A stretch of 64,000 nucleotides of DNA from Haloarchaeobius salinus (GTDB taxonomy: Archaea; Halobacteriota; Halobacteria; Halobacteriales; Natrialbaceae). The stretch lies in assembly GCF_024464185.1 (NCBI RefSeq), contig NZ_JANHAU010000002.1, positions 806,001-870,000 on the forward strand, read 5' to 3'. Positions 1 to 7,430 of this stretch are shown here, piece after piece; positions within the stretch are counted from its first letter, which is position 1; the number at the start of each line of letters is the position of its first letter. Below the pieces are notes generated by a model. It saw nothing but the letters and a program-made list of their open reading frames with translations. It searched no databases and was not told the origin of the DNA. Both the position numbers and the translations under genes were made by a program.

Positions 1-543
1 GACTTCCGCGAGGCTATCGAGACGCTCCCGGAGAACCTCCAGCGACTGTTCGTCCACGCGGCGCAGTCCTACGCGTTCAACCTGATGCTGAGCCGGCGGC
101 TGGAGCGGGGGGTCCCGTTCACGAAGCCGGTGGCCGGCGACGTGGTCTGCTTCGCCGACGCCGACGCGCCCGAGGCGTTCCCGTTGCCGGACGTGGACCG
201 CGAGCAGCGCGTGACCGAGCGTCGCGTCGACACCGTCTCGCGCCACTGCGAGCGCGGCCGCGCGTTCGTGACCGCGCCGCTGGTCGGGACGGAGACGGAG
301 CTCGCCGACGGCGAGCAGGGCGAGATCGAGCGCGACGTGCTCTCGGAGCTGTCGCTCTCCCCGTCCGATTTCGACCTGCCGGGCGAGTTCCACAGCACGG
401 GGACCAGACGTGCGGTGCTCGTCGGCACGGCCCTCGACGTCGTGCAAGAGCCCCTGACGTTCTCGTTCTCGCTCCCGAAGGGCTCCTACGCGACCGTCCT
501 GCTGCGCGAGTACCTGAAGGTGGACCCCGTCGAACTTGGCTGA
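1..543 (+). CDS. truD: tRNA pseudouridine synthase D, C-terminal part
   Basis: TruD isomerises a uridine of tRNA to pseudouridine (position 13 in the bacterial enzyme). The window opens inside the gene, in frame from base 1, so only the last 180 residues are present. The tail carries the family's recognisable C-terminal pieces: [13 protein letters not shown] near the beginning and [19 protein letters not shown] close to the stop. Between them is the acidic insertion domain usual in archaeal TruD. The catalytic Asp and the true start lie upstream of the window. It ends in TGA and is followed by a 177-base spacer with an inverted repeat, then an independent gene on the same strand. Confidence 0.93.
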   Translation, partial: DFREAIETLPENLQRLFVHAAQSYAFNLMLSRRLERGVPFTKPVAGDVVCFADADAPEAFPLPDVDREQRVTERRVDTVSRHCERGRAFVTAPLVGTETELADGEQGEIERDVLSELSLSPSDFDLPGEFHSTGTRRAVLVGTALDVVQEPLTFSFSLPKGSYATVLLREYLKVDPVELG

Positions 544-562
544 CAGGCGACGCTCGCTACCG

Positions 563-599
563 GTGGACCGTCGCGTCGCACACCCGCTACGCGGTCCAC
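563..599 (+). terminator. inverted repeat after truD, possible terminator
   Basis: GTGGACCG at 563-570 and CGGTCCAC at 592-599 are perfect 8-bp arms separated by 21 bases, about 20 bases after the truD stop. Archaeal termination usually relies on T-rich tracts and none is obvious here. This may be an mRNA 3' structure rather than a terminator. Confidence 0.3.
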
Positions 600-687
600 G
601 GCCGCTGGTCAGGGCACGCCGGTCGTGGCCCCGCCTTCGTATTTGAATGCTTGCCGGTGAACGGGACCGCTGGCTCCCCGAACCGCA

Positions 688-698
688 CGGCTTTAGGC
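688..698 (+). promoter_or_regulatory. TATA-like box of the DUF2103 gene
   Basis: A CTTTAGG-type AT-rich patch lies about 28 bases before the ATG at 721. It is the only AT-rich stretch in this GC-rich spacer. The distance implies a leaderless or nearly leaderless transcript. Confidence 0.5.
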
Positions 699-720
699 CG
701 GGCGACGGCTACGTCCGGTT

Positions 721-1440
721 ATGGACTGCAGGCGGTGTGAGACGTCACTCGAGCGGCCGGGAGACTACTGTCTCACCTGCCACACCGCCAACTGCGACGC
801 CGTCGTCCTCGACTGCGCCCGCGAGCGAGCGACCGTGACCGTTCTGGACGGCGAGGAGGTCGTCGGCGAGACGACGGTGACGACGGTGCCGGACGACGGC
901 CAGGAGACCGGCGTCGTCGAGTTCCGCAACTTCGCGGGACGCGTGGCGGACGAGATACGCCGGAAGCGCCCGGAGACGGTGTACGCGGCGGGCGACCGGT
1001 CCGTCGTCCGGGAGACCCGTGCCCAGCTCCACCACGAGTTCTACCGTGTGGACGACGAGGACCCAGTCGCGGCGGCCATCGGTGGACTCGGCGAGTCCGG
1101 GCTGGACGTGGTCGACCTCGCGCCCCGGGAGAAGATCGGCGGCGCGCACTCGACGCTCATCGGCGGTCGGACCGGACAGACCGCCATCCGGACGGTCGCC
1201 GAGCACCCGCACGTGAAGAAGGTCATTCCGGGCCCCATCGAGGCCGGCGGGTCGAGCTCGCAGGCGAGCGTCGGGGCGAAGGTGACCCGCGCGGACGGCA
1301 ACGGCAACGTGCGGATGCTCATCCGCGACGGCTCCAGCGTGCAGGAGAACCGCGTCGTCACGACGGCGGGCGACCGGGAGATGGGCGAACGCGTCCGCGA
1401 GGACCTGAACGAGGCGCTCACGACAGCCGATCTGGGCTGA
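721..1440 (+). CDS. DUF2103-family predicted metal-binding protein
   Basis: This 239-residue protein matches my memory of the haloarchaeal/methanogen DUF2103 family, whose biochemical role is not established. Its N-terminus holds a four-cysteine cluster (MDCRRCE, then DYCLTC) that could bind zinc, followed by NCDAV. The middle and C-terminal parts are alpha/beta-like, with the conserved-looking stretch [15 protein letters not shown] and a basic patch [16 protein letters not shown]. The C-terminal third ([22 protein letters not shown]) looks like a nucleic-acid-binding fold, which is inference. It stands upstream of the rpl37ae-rpoP run but has its own TATA-like box. The start at 721 fits that box. 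Confidence 0.75.
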   Translation: MDCRRCETSLERPGDYCLTCHTANCDAVVLDCARERATVTVLDGEEVVGETTVTTVPDDGQETGVVEFRNFAGRVADEIRRKRPETVYAAGDRSVVRETRAQLHHEFYRVDDEDPVAAAIGGLGESGLDVVDLAPREKIGGAHSTLIGGRTGQTAIRTVAEHPHVKKVIPGPIEAGGSSSQASVGAKVTRADGNGNVRMLIRDGSSVQENRVVTTAGDREMGERVREDLNEALTTADLG

Positions 1441-1460
1441 GACGTGCGCTCCAACTCAAC

Positions 1461-1470
1461 AGGTTTATTT
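1461..1470 (+). promoter_or_regulatory. TATA box of the rpl37ae operon
   Basis: AGGTTTATTT is centred about 30 bases before the ATG at 1497 and preceded by a purine/A-rich BRE-like CAACA. Position and composition are typical of a strong haloarchaeal promoter giving a leaderless mRNA. Confidence 0.7.
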
Positions 1471-1496
1471 GCGCGCTGACGGTACGAACTGGTATC

Positions 1497-1772
1497 ATGG
1501 CCAAGAAAAAGGGAAAGACCGGTAGCGCCGGCCGATTCGGCGCTCGCTACGGTCGTGTCTCGCGACGCCGCGTCGCGGAGATCGAGGACGAGATGCGGAA
1601 CTCCAAGGTCGACGGCGACGACGTCAAGCGCGTCGGCACCGGCATCTGGGTCAACGAGGAGACCGGCGAGAAGTTCACCGGCGGCACCTACCGCGCCCAG
1701 ACGCCCGCAGGCAAGACCGTCCGGCGCTCCATCCGCGCCGCACTCGCCGAAGACAGCGACGACGACGAATGA
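1497..1772 (+). CDS. rpl37ae: 50S ribosomal protein L37Ae lacking zinc-finger cysteines
   Basis: This 91-residue large-subunit ribosomal protein is identified by the N-terminal [20 protein letters not shown] and the C-terminal [12 protein letters not shown], both diagnostic of archaeal L37Ae. In the family as known from the Haloarcula ribosome, the centre is a C4 zinc ribbon with two CxxC pairs. Here that segment (residues about 34-56) contains no cysteine at all, while the surrounding GTGIW and KFTGG landmarks are kept. The protein therefore probably folds without zinc. It has its own promoter and its stop overlaps the rpoP start by four bases (ATGA). I see no frameshift, and the acidic tail is intact. 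Confidence 0.95.
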   Translation: MAKKKGKTGSAGRFGARYGRVSRRRVAEIEDEMRNSKVDGDDVKRVGTGIWVNEETGEKFTGGTYRAQTPAGKTVRRSIRAALAEDSDDDE

Positions 1773-1903
1773 GCTACAAGTGCTCGCGCTGCAAGCGTGA
1801 CGTGACGCTCGACGAGTACGGCGGCGTCCGCTGTCCCTACTGCGGGCACCGCGTCCTGCTGAAGGAGCGCAGCACGGACATCAAGGAAGTCGACGTGCGG
1901 TAG
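1769..1903 (+). CDS. rpoP: DNA-directed RNA polymerase subunit P (Rpo12)
   Basis: This 44-residue subunit of archaeal RNA polymerase is equivalent to eukaryotic Rpb12. It sits at the assembly platform with subunits D, L and N. It reads [16 protein letters not shown] and then [12 protein letters not shown], giving two CxxC pairs that form one zinc ribbon. The basic/acidic tail [13 protein letters not shown] is typical of the family. Its ATG overlaps the rpl37ae stop (ATGA), so it is translationally coupled to it, and pcc1 follows seven bases later. The rpl37ae-rpoP-pcc1 order is widespread in archaea. Confidence 0.95.
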   Translation: MSYKCSRCKRDVTLDEYGGVRCPYCGHRVLLKERSTDIKEVDVR

Positions 1904-1910
1904 ACGGGCG

Positions 1911-2165
1911 ATGCCCGCGAACGAGACCGTTCTGGAGTTCGAGTACGACGACGACGCGACGGCGACGCTGGTCGCCGAGAGCGTCCGTCCGGAGGTCGGC
2001 GAGATCGCGAGCGACCGCTCCGCCACCAGCCTCCGTCTCGACGGGTCGACCGTCGTCGTGACGGTCGCGGCCGACGACCGGGTCGCGCTGCGCGCCGGGG
2101 TCAACACGTGGGTGCGACTCGTGGGTGTGGCCGAGCGCACGCGCGGGCTTGCAACTGGCTCCTGA
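1911..2165 (+). CDS. pcc1: KEOPS complex subunit Pcc1
   Basis: Pcc1 is the small dimerising subunit of KEOPS, which makes N6-threonylcarbamoyladenosine on ANN-decoding tRNAs. The 84-residue product shows the family pattern: an N-terminal beta strand ([11 protein letters not shown]), a helix with [16 protein letters not shown], a strand pair ([17 protein letters not shown]) and the C-terminal helix [13 protein letters not shown]. Length is normal for archaeal Pcc1. It begins seven bases after rpoP and is clearly part of the same transcription unit. Prefoldin follows after a 97-base gap. Confidence 0.9.
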   Translation: MPANETVLEFEYDDDATATLVAESVRPEVGEIASDRSATSLRLDGSTVVVTVAADDRVALRAGVNTWVRLVGVAERTRGLATGS

Positions 2166-2262
2166 TCCGCTGCCCGCGTGCGGTTCTCCCCCGGTCGAGC
2201 GTGGGTGTGTCTCGCGCCCGGGAAAGCGGGGGTTTTTCAGGGCGGAAACCATCCGGCAGAGT

Positions 2263-2640
2263 ATGCAAGGAAATCTGCCGCCGGAAGCACAGGAGAAGAT
2301 CGAGGAGCTGCAGGACCTGCAGGAGACGGCACAGCAGGTCGCCGTCCAGAAGCAGGAGGCCGAGTCCCAGCTCACCGAGGCACAGACGGCGCTCGACGAG
2401 CTCGACGACATCGACGAGGACACACAGATGTACCGCGAGGTCGGCGAGCTGTTCGTCGCCACCGACTACGACGAGGCCAGCGAGGCGCTCGACGACAAGG
2501 TCTCCAGCCTGGAGATCCGCGTCGAGACCCTCGAGAAGCAGGAGGAGCGCGTCCAGGAGCAGTTCGAGTCGCTCCAGGGGGAGCTCCAGGACATGCTCGG
2601 TGGCATGGGCGGCGGCATGGGCGGTGCCGGCGGCGCGTAA
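2263..2640 (+). CDS. pfdB: prefoldin subunit beta
   Basis: The beta subunit of the archaeal prefoldin hexamer holds unfolded proteins in its coiled-coil tentacles and hands them to the thermosome. The 125 residues are nearly all heptad-rich helix with a short hairpin in the middle ([20 protein letters not shown]), the standard beta-prefoldin layout. They end in a Gly/Met-rich tail ([11 protein letters not shown]). I chose the ATG at 2263 because the protein then begins [17 protein letters not shown], the family N-terminus, and an AT-rich GGGTTTTTCAG box lies about 30 bases upstream. A longer in-frame start at 2125 would add unrelated residues. DUF3194 follows four bases after the stop. Confidence 0.93.
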   Translation: MQGNLPPEAQEKIEELQDLQETAQQVAVQKQEAESQLTEAQTALDELDDIDEDTQMYREVGELFVATDYDEASEALDDKVSSLEIRVETLEKQEERVQEQFESLQGELQDMLGGMGGGMGGAGGA

Positions 2641-2644
2641 TCGG

Positions 2645-2890
2645 ATGAGCGAACCGACGGACGAGGAGGTCGTGCAGGCCGCTGCGGAGGCCGCCGAGGG
2701 CCTCGTCCGCGCCCGATACAAGCAGTCGAACATCCGCGACCTCGACGTCACCGTCACGTTCGAGGACGGCGTGCTCGACGTCGACGTCTACCTGAACGCG
2801 CCCGAGGGCGACGCCGACGCGGAGGCCGTCGCCGACGAGGCCGCACGCGCGGCACAGGAGGCCGTCGACGAGCTGTTCGAGGACGCCTAG
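2645..2890 (+). CDS. DUF3194 family protein
   Basis: This 81-residue acidic protein follows prefoldin beta by four bases. I recognise it as the DUF3194 family, which accompanies prefoldin beta in many archaea and has no assigned function. It contains an N-terminal helix (EEVVQAAAEAAEGLV), a beta hairpin (IRDLDVTVTFEDGVLDVDVYLN) and an Ala/Glu-rich C-terminal helix. The conserved neighbourhood suggests a link to prefoldin or ribosome-associated folding, but that is only inferred. The stop overlaps the end of the convergent DUF2070 gene by four bases. Confidence 0.8.
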   Translation: MSEPTDEEVVQAAAEAAEGLVRARYKQSNIRDLDVTVTFEDGVLDVDVYLNAPEGDADAEAVADEAARAAQEAVDELFEDA

Positions 2891-4746
2891 GAGAGCAGGA
2901 AGACGACGACGCTCAGGCCCATCGCGGCCACCGTCAACAACACGGCGAGCGCCCCGCCCATCGACACCATCGCGTTGGCGTGGCTCGCCAGCGTCTCCGT
3001 TCTGTCGTTGCCGAACACCGTGACGCGAGCGCGCTCCGTGGCCATCCCGGCCTCGACGGGTTCGCGGTCGGCGAGTGCACGGTCGGCGAGGTCGGCGACC
3101 AGTTCGACGAGTTCGTCGACGTCGAGCGCCTCGCCGACCTGGTTGCTCGACTCGACCCGGTTGACGACGTGCGTGTCGGTCGTCATCACCTCGGCGCGGT
3201 CGACCGCGTCCGGGAGTCCCTCGATGAGCCGCTCCCTGACGCCGGGCTCCATGTTGTTCCCGTCGACGAGCACGTACGCCGTCACCTCGCCGGCCACGTC
3301 GAGGCAGGCGACGCGGACGCCCAGCGGGCCGATACCGTCCTCGGGTTGCCAGTCGGTTGGCTCCCACGCGACGCCGAGCTCGAACGGGCGACGCTCGGCG
3401 TCACGGAGCTCCTCGGCGGCCTTGCGTGCGGCCTCCATGATGTCGAACGAGCGCTCGCTCCCGGGGGTGACGTGGCCGAGATCGTCGCCGCGGAGGCCGT
3501 TGTTGCAGTTGTGGGCGTCCACGAGGAGTGCCTCGTCGAAGCCGCCGGAGCGGGCCTCCGCGATGGCCGAGAGGCCGACCGCGTAGTCGATGTCGTCGGA
3601 GAACCGGGGTGAGTGGGTGTTGACGAGCAGGATGTCGTCCCCGAACGCCTGCGCGAGCAGCTTCGCGTCGCCCGAGGTGGTCCGGACGCTCCTCGTCGCG
3701 CCGCCACCGACAGAGAGGTCGTCGTTCGCGGTGGTGGCGGTCTCGACGATGGTGTCGACCTCGCGTTCGGTGACGAGGTTGAAGTCGTGCCCGGCGGTGG
3801 CGTGGGGCGGGAGTGCCATCCCCTCGGTCGCCCGGGCGACGCGCTCGGGGAGGTTGCCTCCGCCGATCTCGCCCATCGGCCCGGGGTGGACCATCGGGAG
3901 GACGGCCCGGGCCTTCTCGGAGCCGTCCTCGCGCCGGAAGCCGAGGACGGTCACCGGGACGAGCGCCTCCTCGCCGAGCTCCTCGAAGAACGTCTCGAGC
4001 TCCCGGGAGTCCTCGGCGATGTGGCCGATGAAGCCACCGAGGAAGTCCCGCACGGAGACGCCGAGGCTGCGCTTCCACGGACGGTCGATGATGACGAGGA
4101 AGAGCCACACCGCCGAGCCGTACAGCAGGCAGACGAGCCCGAGGATGACGAAGTCGCCGGGGACGATGGGCGAGAGCTGTATCTCGGTGTGCTCGGCCCG
4201 CGAGAGGTACGCCTGGACGAGCGGGCCACCGACCTCGAGGTACCGGCTCGTGCCGCTGTAGACGAACAGGAGCACGGCGGCCGCGACCGTCTGGATGCTC
4301 GCCGGGACCGCAGCACGGGGGATGGAGTGGCTCGACACCGCGGCGACGACGAGCAGCCGGAGCGCGAAGATGGAGGCGAGCCCGGCGTACAGCACGTCGA
4401 AGACGAAGTTCTGTCCGAGGCTACTGACCAGCGCGACGACGCCGCCGACCGCGAGGAAGACGACGACGAGTATCTCACAGAGGAGCGCGAGCAGCGACGA
4501 CCGACTCGCGGTGAGCTGCCCGCCGAGCCGCCTATCGACGACGCCCGTCAGCATGCTCGCGACGACAGTCGGGACGCCGATGAAGAAGATGCCCTGGGTG
4601 AAGCCCTCGAGGAAGAAGCCGTCGTCGAAGACGCCGACGCCGGTGACGCCGGCGACCACCAGGGCGAACCCGAGACTCGTGTACCACTGCGGGGCACGGA
4701 AGATGTACCGCGAGAGGCTCGCGAGGTCGCCCTGGGTGGCGGTCAT
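2887..4746 (-). CDS. DUF2070 family polytopic membrane protein
   Basis: This 619-residue protein matches the archaeal DUF2070 family. The N-terminal third has about seven hydrophobic helices starting around residue 20 (YTSLGFALVVAGVTGVGV). A large cytoplasmic domain follows (about residues 225-590) with conserved-looking pieces HPGPMGEIGGGNLPERVA, NTHSPRFSDDIDYAVG and DAHNCNN. A last transmembrane helix closes the C-terminus. The His/Asp/Asn-rich motifs look like a metal-dependent catalytic centre, but no activity is known to me. It is encoded just downstream of the GMP synthase subunit with 15 bases between, so co-transcription is likely. Confidence 0.85.
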   Translation of the reverse strand: MTATQGDLASLSRYIFRAPQWYTSLGFALVVAGVTGVGVFDDGFFLEGFTQGIFFIGVPTVVASMLTGVVDRRLGGQLTASRSSLLALLCEILVVVFLAVGGVVALVSSLGQNFVFDVLYAGLASIFALRLLVVAAVSSHSIPRAAVPASIQTVAAAVLLFVYSGTSRYLEVGGPLVQAYLSRAEHTEIQLSPIVPGDFVILGLVCLLYGSAVWLFLVIIDRPWKRSLGVSVRDFLGGFIGHIAEDSRELETFFEELGEEALVPVTVLGFRREDGSEKARAVLPMVHPGPMGEIGGGNLPERVARATEGMALPPHATAGHDFNLVTEREVDTIVETATTANDDLSVGGGATRSVRTTSGDAKLLAQAFGDDILLVNTHSPRFSDDIDYAVGLSAIAEARSGGFDEALLVDAHNCNNGLRGDDLGHVTPGSERSFDIMEAARKAAEELRDAERRPFELGVAWEPTDWQPEDGIGPLGVRVACLDVAGEVTAYVLVDGNNMEPGVRERLIEGLPDAVDRAEVMTTDTHVVNRVESSNQVGEALDVDELVELVADLADRALADREPVEAGMATERARVTVFGNDRTETLASHANAMVSMGGALAVLLTVAAMGLSVVVFLLS

Positions 4747-4761
4747 CGTGGCGACCCGGCC

Positions 4762-5310
4762 TCACTCGCAGCGCGCGAGGAAGTTCTCGAACACTTCCTG
4801 TCCCTGCTCGGTGTGGCTGACCTCGGGGTGCCACTGGACGCCGTAGAGGTCGCGGTCGGGGTCGCTCATCGACTCGACGCCGCAGATGTCGGACGTTCCG
4901 GTGACGGTGAAGCCCTGGGGGACCGCCGTGACCTCGTCGGCGTGGCTCGCCCAGACCCGGGTCTCGGGGGCGAGCGAGCCGACGAGGGGGTCGTCCTCGT
5001 CGAGGATGTCGACGGTCACGTCGGCGTAGCCACCGTACTCGCCCGCGCCGACCGACCCGCCGAGTTCCTTCGCGATGATCTGCATGCCCAGACAGATGCC
5101 GAGCACCGGCACGTCCATGTCCAGGTACGCCGCCGACTCTCCACGCCGGTCCATGTCGGGACCGCCGGAGAGGACGACGCCGTCGGCCTCGACCTCGGAG
5201 GGCGGCGTCGCGTTGTCGACGACCTCGCTCTCGACCCCCATGTCCCGCAGTGCCCGGTGTTCCAGATGTGTGAACTGCCCGTGGTTGTCCACCACGACGA
5301 TGCGCGTCAT
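4762..5310 (-). CDS. guaAA: GMP synthase, glutamine amidotransferase subunit
   Basis: This is the archaeal stand-alone amidotransferase subunit of GMP synthase. It releases ammonia from glutamine for the separate ATP-pyrophosphatase subunit, which is not in this window. The 182 residues show a class I triad: the nucleophilic Cys in GICLGMQ near residue 71, and His and Glu in QWHPEVSHTE near residue 160. The oxyanion/Gly motif LSGGPDM precedes the nucleophile. The N-terminus MTRIVVVDNHGQFTHL is standard. DUF2070 is encoded downstream on the same strand. The promoter lies in the 183-base spacer shared with a divergent small membrane gene. Confidence 0.95.
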   Translation of the reverse strand: MTRIVVVDNHGQFTHLEHRALRDMGVESEVVDNATPPSEVEADGVVLSGGPDMDRRGESAAYLDMDVPVLGICLGMQIIAKELGGSVGAGEYGGYADVTVDILDEDDPLVGSLAPETRVWASHADEVTAVPQGFTVTGTSDICGVESMSDPDRDLYGVQWHPEVSHTEQGQEVFENFLARCE

Positions 5311-5460
5311 TACCCTCCGGTAGCGCGCGGGCCCTCAAAAACCGTCCGCTCTCCCGTGCTGTCTGAGCGATGTCGTCCGTCTCCGTGCGAGGACTCCGTA
5401 CACCCCGGGAACTCGGGGTACCCGGGTCGGCGGTGCGGGGACAGATGGGTGTGGACCGGT

Positions 5461-5470
5461 GTACCTAAGA
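5461..5470 (+). promoter_or_regulatory. TATA-like box of the 44-residue membrane protein
   Basis: GTACCTAAGA lies about 28 bases before the ATG at 5494. It is the only AT-rich patch near the gene and is correctly spaced for a leaderless mRNA. Confidence 0.5.
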
Positions 5471-5493
5471 CCCACGCCGCACACGGACCGTGC

Positions 5494-5628
5494 ATGGAAC
5501 TCCCACTCGACTCCGACCACCCGTCCTGGCTCACCGTCGCGGGGACGTTCGGCGGCTACGGCCTGCTGCTCGTCGTGATGTTCGTCCTGCTGTTCGTCGT
5601 CCCGCTTGCGCTCTTCTCGGTGCTGTAG
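5494..5628 (+). CDS. 44-residue single-span membrane protein
   Basis: This is a tiny predicted membrane protein. Residues 1-15 are polar (MELPLDSDHPSW), and residues 16-44 form one long hydrophobic segment, GGYGLLLVVMFVLLFVVPLA and onward to the stop. I believe similar small ORFs occur beside pan in other haloarchaea, but I have no function to offer. Support comes from a TATA-like box 28 bases upstream and a clean ATG and stop. It ends 29 bases before the stop of the convergent pan gene. Confidence 0.6.
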   Translation: MELPLDSDHPSWLTVAGTFGGYGLLLVVMFVLLFVVPLALFSVL

Positions 5629-5657
5629 GCTCGTCGCGGAAAACAGGAAGACCCGGT

Positions 5658-6875
5658 TCAGGCGAACGTCTTCGAGATCTCGTCCTCGTTCTCGTTGCTC
5701 TCGGCCTGGATCTTCTCCCAGGCCTCCTCGAAGTCGCGCTTCTCGATGGTGCGGCGGTCGTCGCGGATGGCGAACATCCCGGCCTCGGTGCAGATTGCCT
5801 TCACATCGGCACCGGAGGCCTCGTCGGCCATCTCGGCGAGTGCGGCGTAGTCGACGTCGTCGGAGACGTTCATGTCGCGGGTGTGGATCTGGAAGATGAT
5901 CTCGCGACCTTCCACGTTGGGCTTGGGGACCTCGATGAGGCGGTCGAACCGGCCGGGGCGGAGGATGGCGCGGTCGAGCATGTCGAAGCGGTTCGTGGCG
6001 GCGATGATGCGGATGTCGCCGCGCTCCTCGAAGCCGTCCATCTCGGAGAGCAGCTGCATCATCGTGCGCTGGACCTCGGCGTCGCCGGAGGTCTTGGACT
6101 CGGTGCGCTTGGCCGCGATGGCGTCGATCTCGTCGATGAAGATGACGGCGGGCTCGTGGTCGCGGGCGACCTGGAACAGGTCACGGACCAGCTTCGCGCC
6201 CTCGCCGATGAACTTGTGGACGAGCTCGGAGCCGGCCATCTTGATGAACGTTGCGTCGGTCTCGTTCGCGACGGCCTTCGCCAGCATCGTCTTCCCGGTG
6301 CCCGGCGGGCCGTGGAGGAGGACACCCGACGGCGGGTCGATACCGACCTCGGTGAACATCTCGGGCTTCTCGAGGGGCATCTCGACGGTCTCGCGGACCT
6401 CCTGCATCTGCTCCTCGAGGCCGCCGATGTCGCCGTAGGAGACCTCGGGGCTCTCGGTGACCTCCATCACGCGGGCGCGGACGTCGGTCTCGTTGCTCAG
6501 CGTCTTCACGATAGAGAGAGAGTTGTTGACGGCGACGCGCATGTCGGGTTCGATTTCCTCGCGCATCTCGTCGGTGACCTCGGTGAGCGCCTCCTGGTTG
6601 TTGCCGTGCTGCTTGATGATGACGCCCTCGTCGGTCAGCTCCTGGATGGTGGCGACGAACAGCGGCGACTGCTTCAGCTTCTTGTTCTCGTGGGTGAGCC
6701 GCTCCAGCTTCTGCTGGTACTTGTTGTTCTCCGCGTTGGCGTCGAGGAGCTTGTCGCGCATCTCGTCGTTCTGCGCCTCCAGCACCTCGAGCCGCTCCTG
6801 CAACGCCCCGATCTTCTCCTGTTTGGACGCCTCCTCCTCGTACGGGAGGTCGACGTCGTCCACCGTGTCGGTCAT
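5658..6875 (-). CDS. pan: proteasome-activating nucleotidase (PAN)
   Basis: PAN is the hexameric AAA ATPase that unfolds substrates and feeds them into the archaeal 20S proteasome. The 405 residues run as follows: an N-terminal coiled coil with many Glu/Gln/Lys heptads, the OB domain, then the AAA module. The AAA module has Walker A (GPPGTGKTMLAKAVANET), Walker B (VIFIDEIDAI) and arginine fingers in ILRPGRFDRLIEVP. The C-terminus SKTFA carries a terminal HbYX-like hydrophobic end. The ATG at 6875 gives MTDTVDDVDLPYEEE, matching the Haloferax PAN-A start as I remember it. An ATG 18 bases upstream is less likely. A TATA box lies about 25 bases before it. Confidence 0.96.
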   Translation of the reverse strand: MTDTVDDVDLPYEEEASKQEKIGALQERLEVLEAQNDEMRDKLLDANAENNKYQQKLERLTHENKKLKQSPLFVATIQELTDEGVIIKQHGNNQEALTEVTDEMREEIEPDMRVAVNNSLSIVKTLSNETDVRARVMEVTESPEVSYGDIGGLEEQMQEVRETVEMPLEKPEMFTEVGIDPPSGVLLHGPPGTGKTMLAKAVANETDATFIKMAGSELVHKFIGEGAKLVRDLFQVARDHEPAVIFIDEIDAIAAKRTESKTSGDAEVQRTMMQLLSEMDGFEERGDIRIIAATNRFDMLDRAILRPGRFDRLIEVPKPNVEGREIIFQIHTRDMNVSDDVDYAALAEMADEASGADVKAICTEAGMFAIRDDRRTIEKRDFEEAWEKIQAESNENEDEISKTFA

Positions 6876-6895
6876 CAGCGTTTCATAAGGCACTG

Positions 6896-6907
6896 ATTCT
6901 TAAGAGG
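6896..6907 (-). promoter_or_regulatory. TATA box of pan
   Basis: On the minus strand the sequence reads CCTCTTAAGAAT, ending about 20 bases before the pan ATG at 6875. It fits an archaeal TATA box for a transcript with almost no leader. Confidence 0.6.
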
Positions 6908-7045
6908 CTTCGGGTGCCGTACGGAACCGCCGGTCTCAGCGCGCGTCACCGCGATTCACGAGCTCGAACGGATGTCACGGAGCCGGCGGACGCCGTGACC
7001 CGTGGCCGTGCTCCGCCAGCGGGCCGATCTGGACCGAACCCCACT

Positions 7046-7099
7046 GGGTATGCAATTGGGTAATATTTCTAATGAGCAACTATTATTACGGGGTATGCA
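7046..7099 (+). promoter_or_regulatory. core promoter flanked by direct repeats, regulator gene
   Basis: GGGTATGCA occurs at 7046-7054 and again at 7091-7099, each followed three bases later by GGG. Between them lies an AT-rich TATA region (CAACTATTATTA, about 7078-7088). A 6-bp inverted pair GTAATA/TATTAC (7060-7065 and 7084-7089) overlaps the TATA box. Repeats bracketing a TATA box just upstream of an HTH gene suggest an autoregulatory operator. This is inferred from arrangement only. Confidence 0.45.
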
Positions 7100-7114
7100 C
7101 AAGGGAGAGGTACC

Positions 7115-7378
7115 ATGAGTGCAACCGAGCCGAGAACGAGCGAGCCGCCCACCGGTAGCTGGGACGACGTCCGGGACCTGCCGCCGAGCGCGAAGCTCGT
7201 CGCGAAGGTGCTGGAGTACAACGACACGCTGACCCAGAGCGAGCTCGCCGAGGAGACGCTGCTCCCGCCTCGCACCGTTCGCTACGCGCTGAACCGCCTC
7301 GAGGAAGAGAACGTGGTCCACTCGCGGTTCTCCTTCTCCGACGCCCGCAAGCGACTCTACACCCTCACGGTCGAGTAA
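7115..7378 (+). CDS. winged-helix MarR/TrmB-like transcriptional regulator
   Basis: This 87-residue protein is essentially one winged-helix domain. The helix-turn-helix is visible at LTQSELAEETLLPPRTVRYALNRL (cited in two parts: LTQSELAEETLLP and PRTVRYALNRL), followed by the wing ENVVHSRFSFSDARKRLYTL. The N-terminal 20 residues are low-complexity. Small stand-alone MarR/TrmB-type proteins are common in haloarchaea, and the ligand or target cannot be read from sequence. Its promoter region carries direct and inverted repeats that could be its own operator. 3-hydroxyacyl-CoA dehydrogenase follows 52 bases later but has its own TATA-like box. Confidence 0.8.
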   Translation: MSATEPRTSEPPTGSWDDVRDLPPSAKLVAKVLEYNDTLTQSELAEETLLPPRTVRYALNRLEEENVVHSRFSFSDARKRLYTLTVE

Positions 7379-7430
7379 CCGCCGCCGCCGTACCGGCACG
7401 CTTAGGGGCCAATCTGTCGAACGTCGCCAC

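Noticed and set aside
3613-5628. Very long plus-strand frame opposite DUF2070 and GMP synthase genes
   Set aside because: It is an antisense shadow produced by GC-rich codon bias. The minus-strand genes have clear families and starts.
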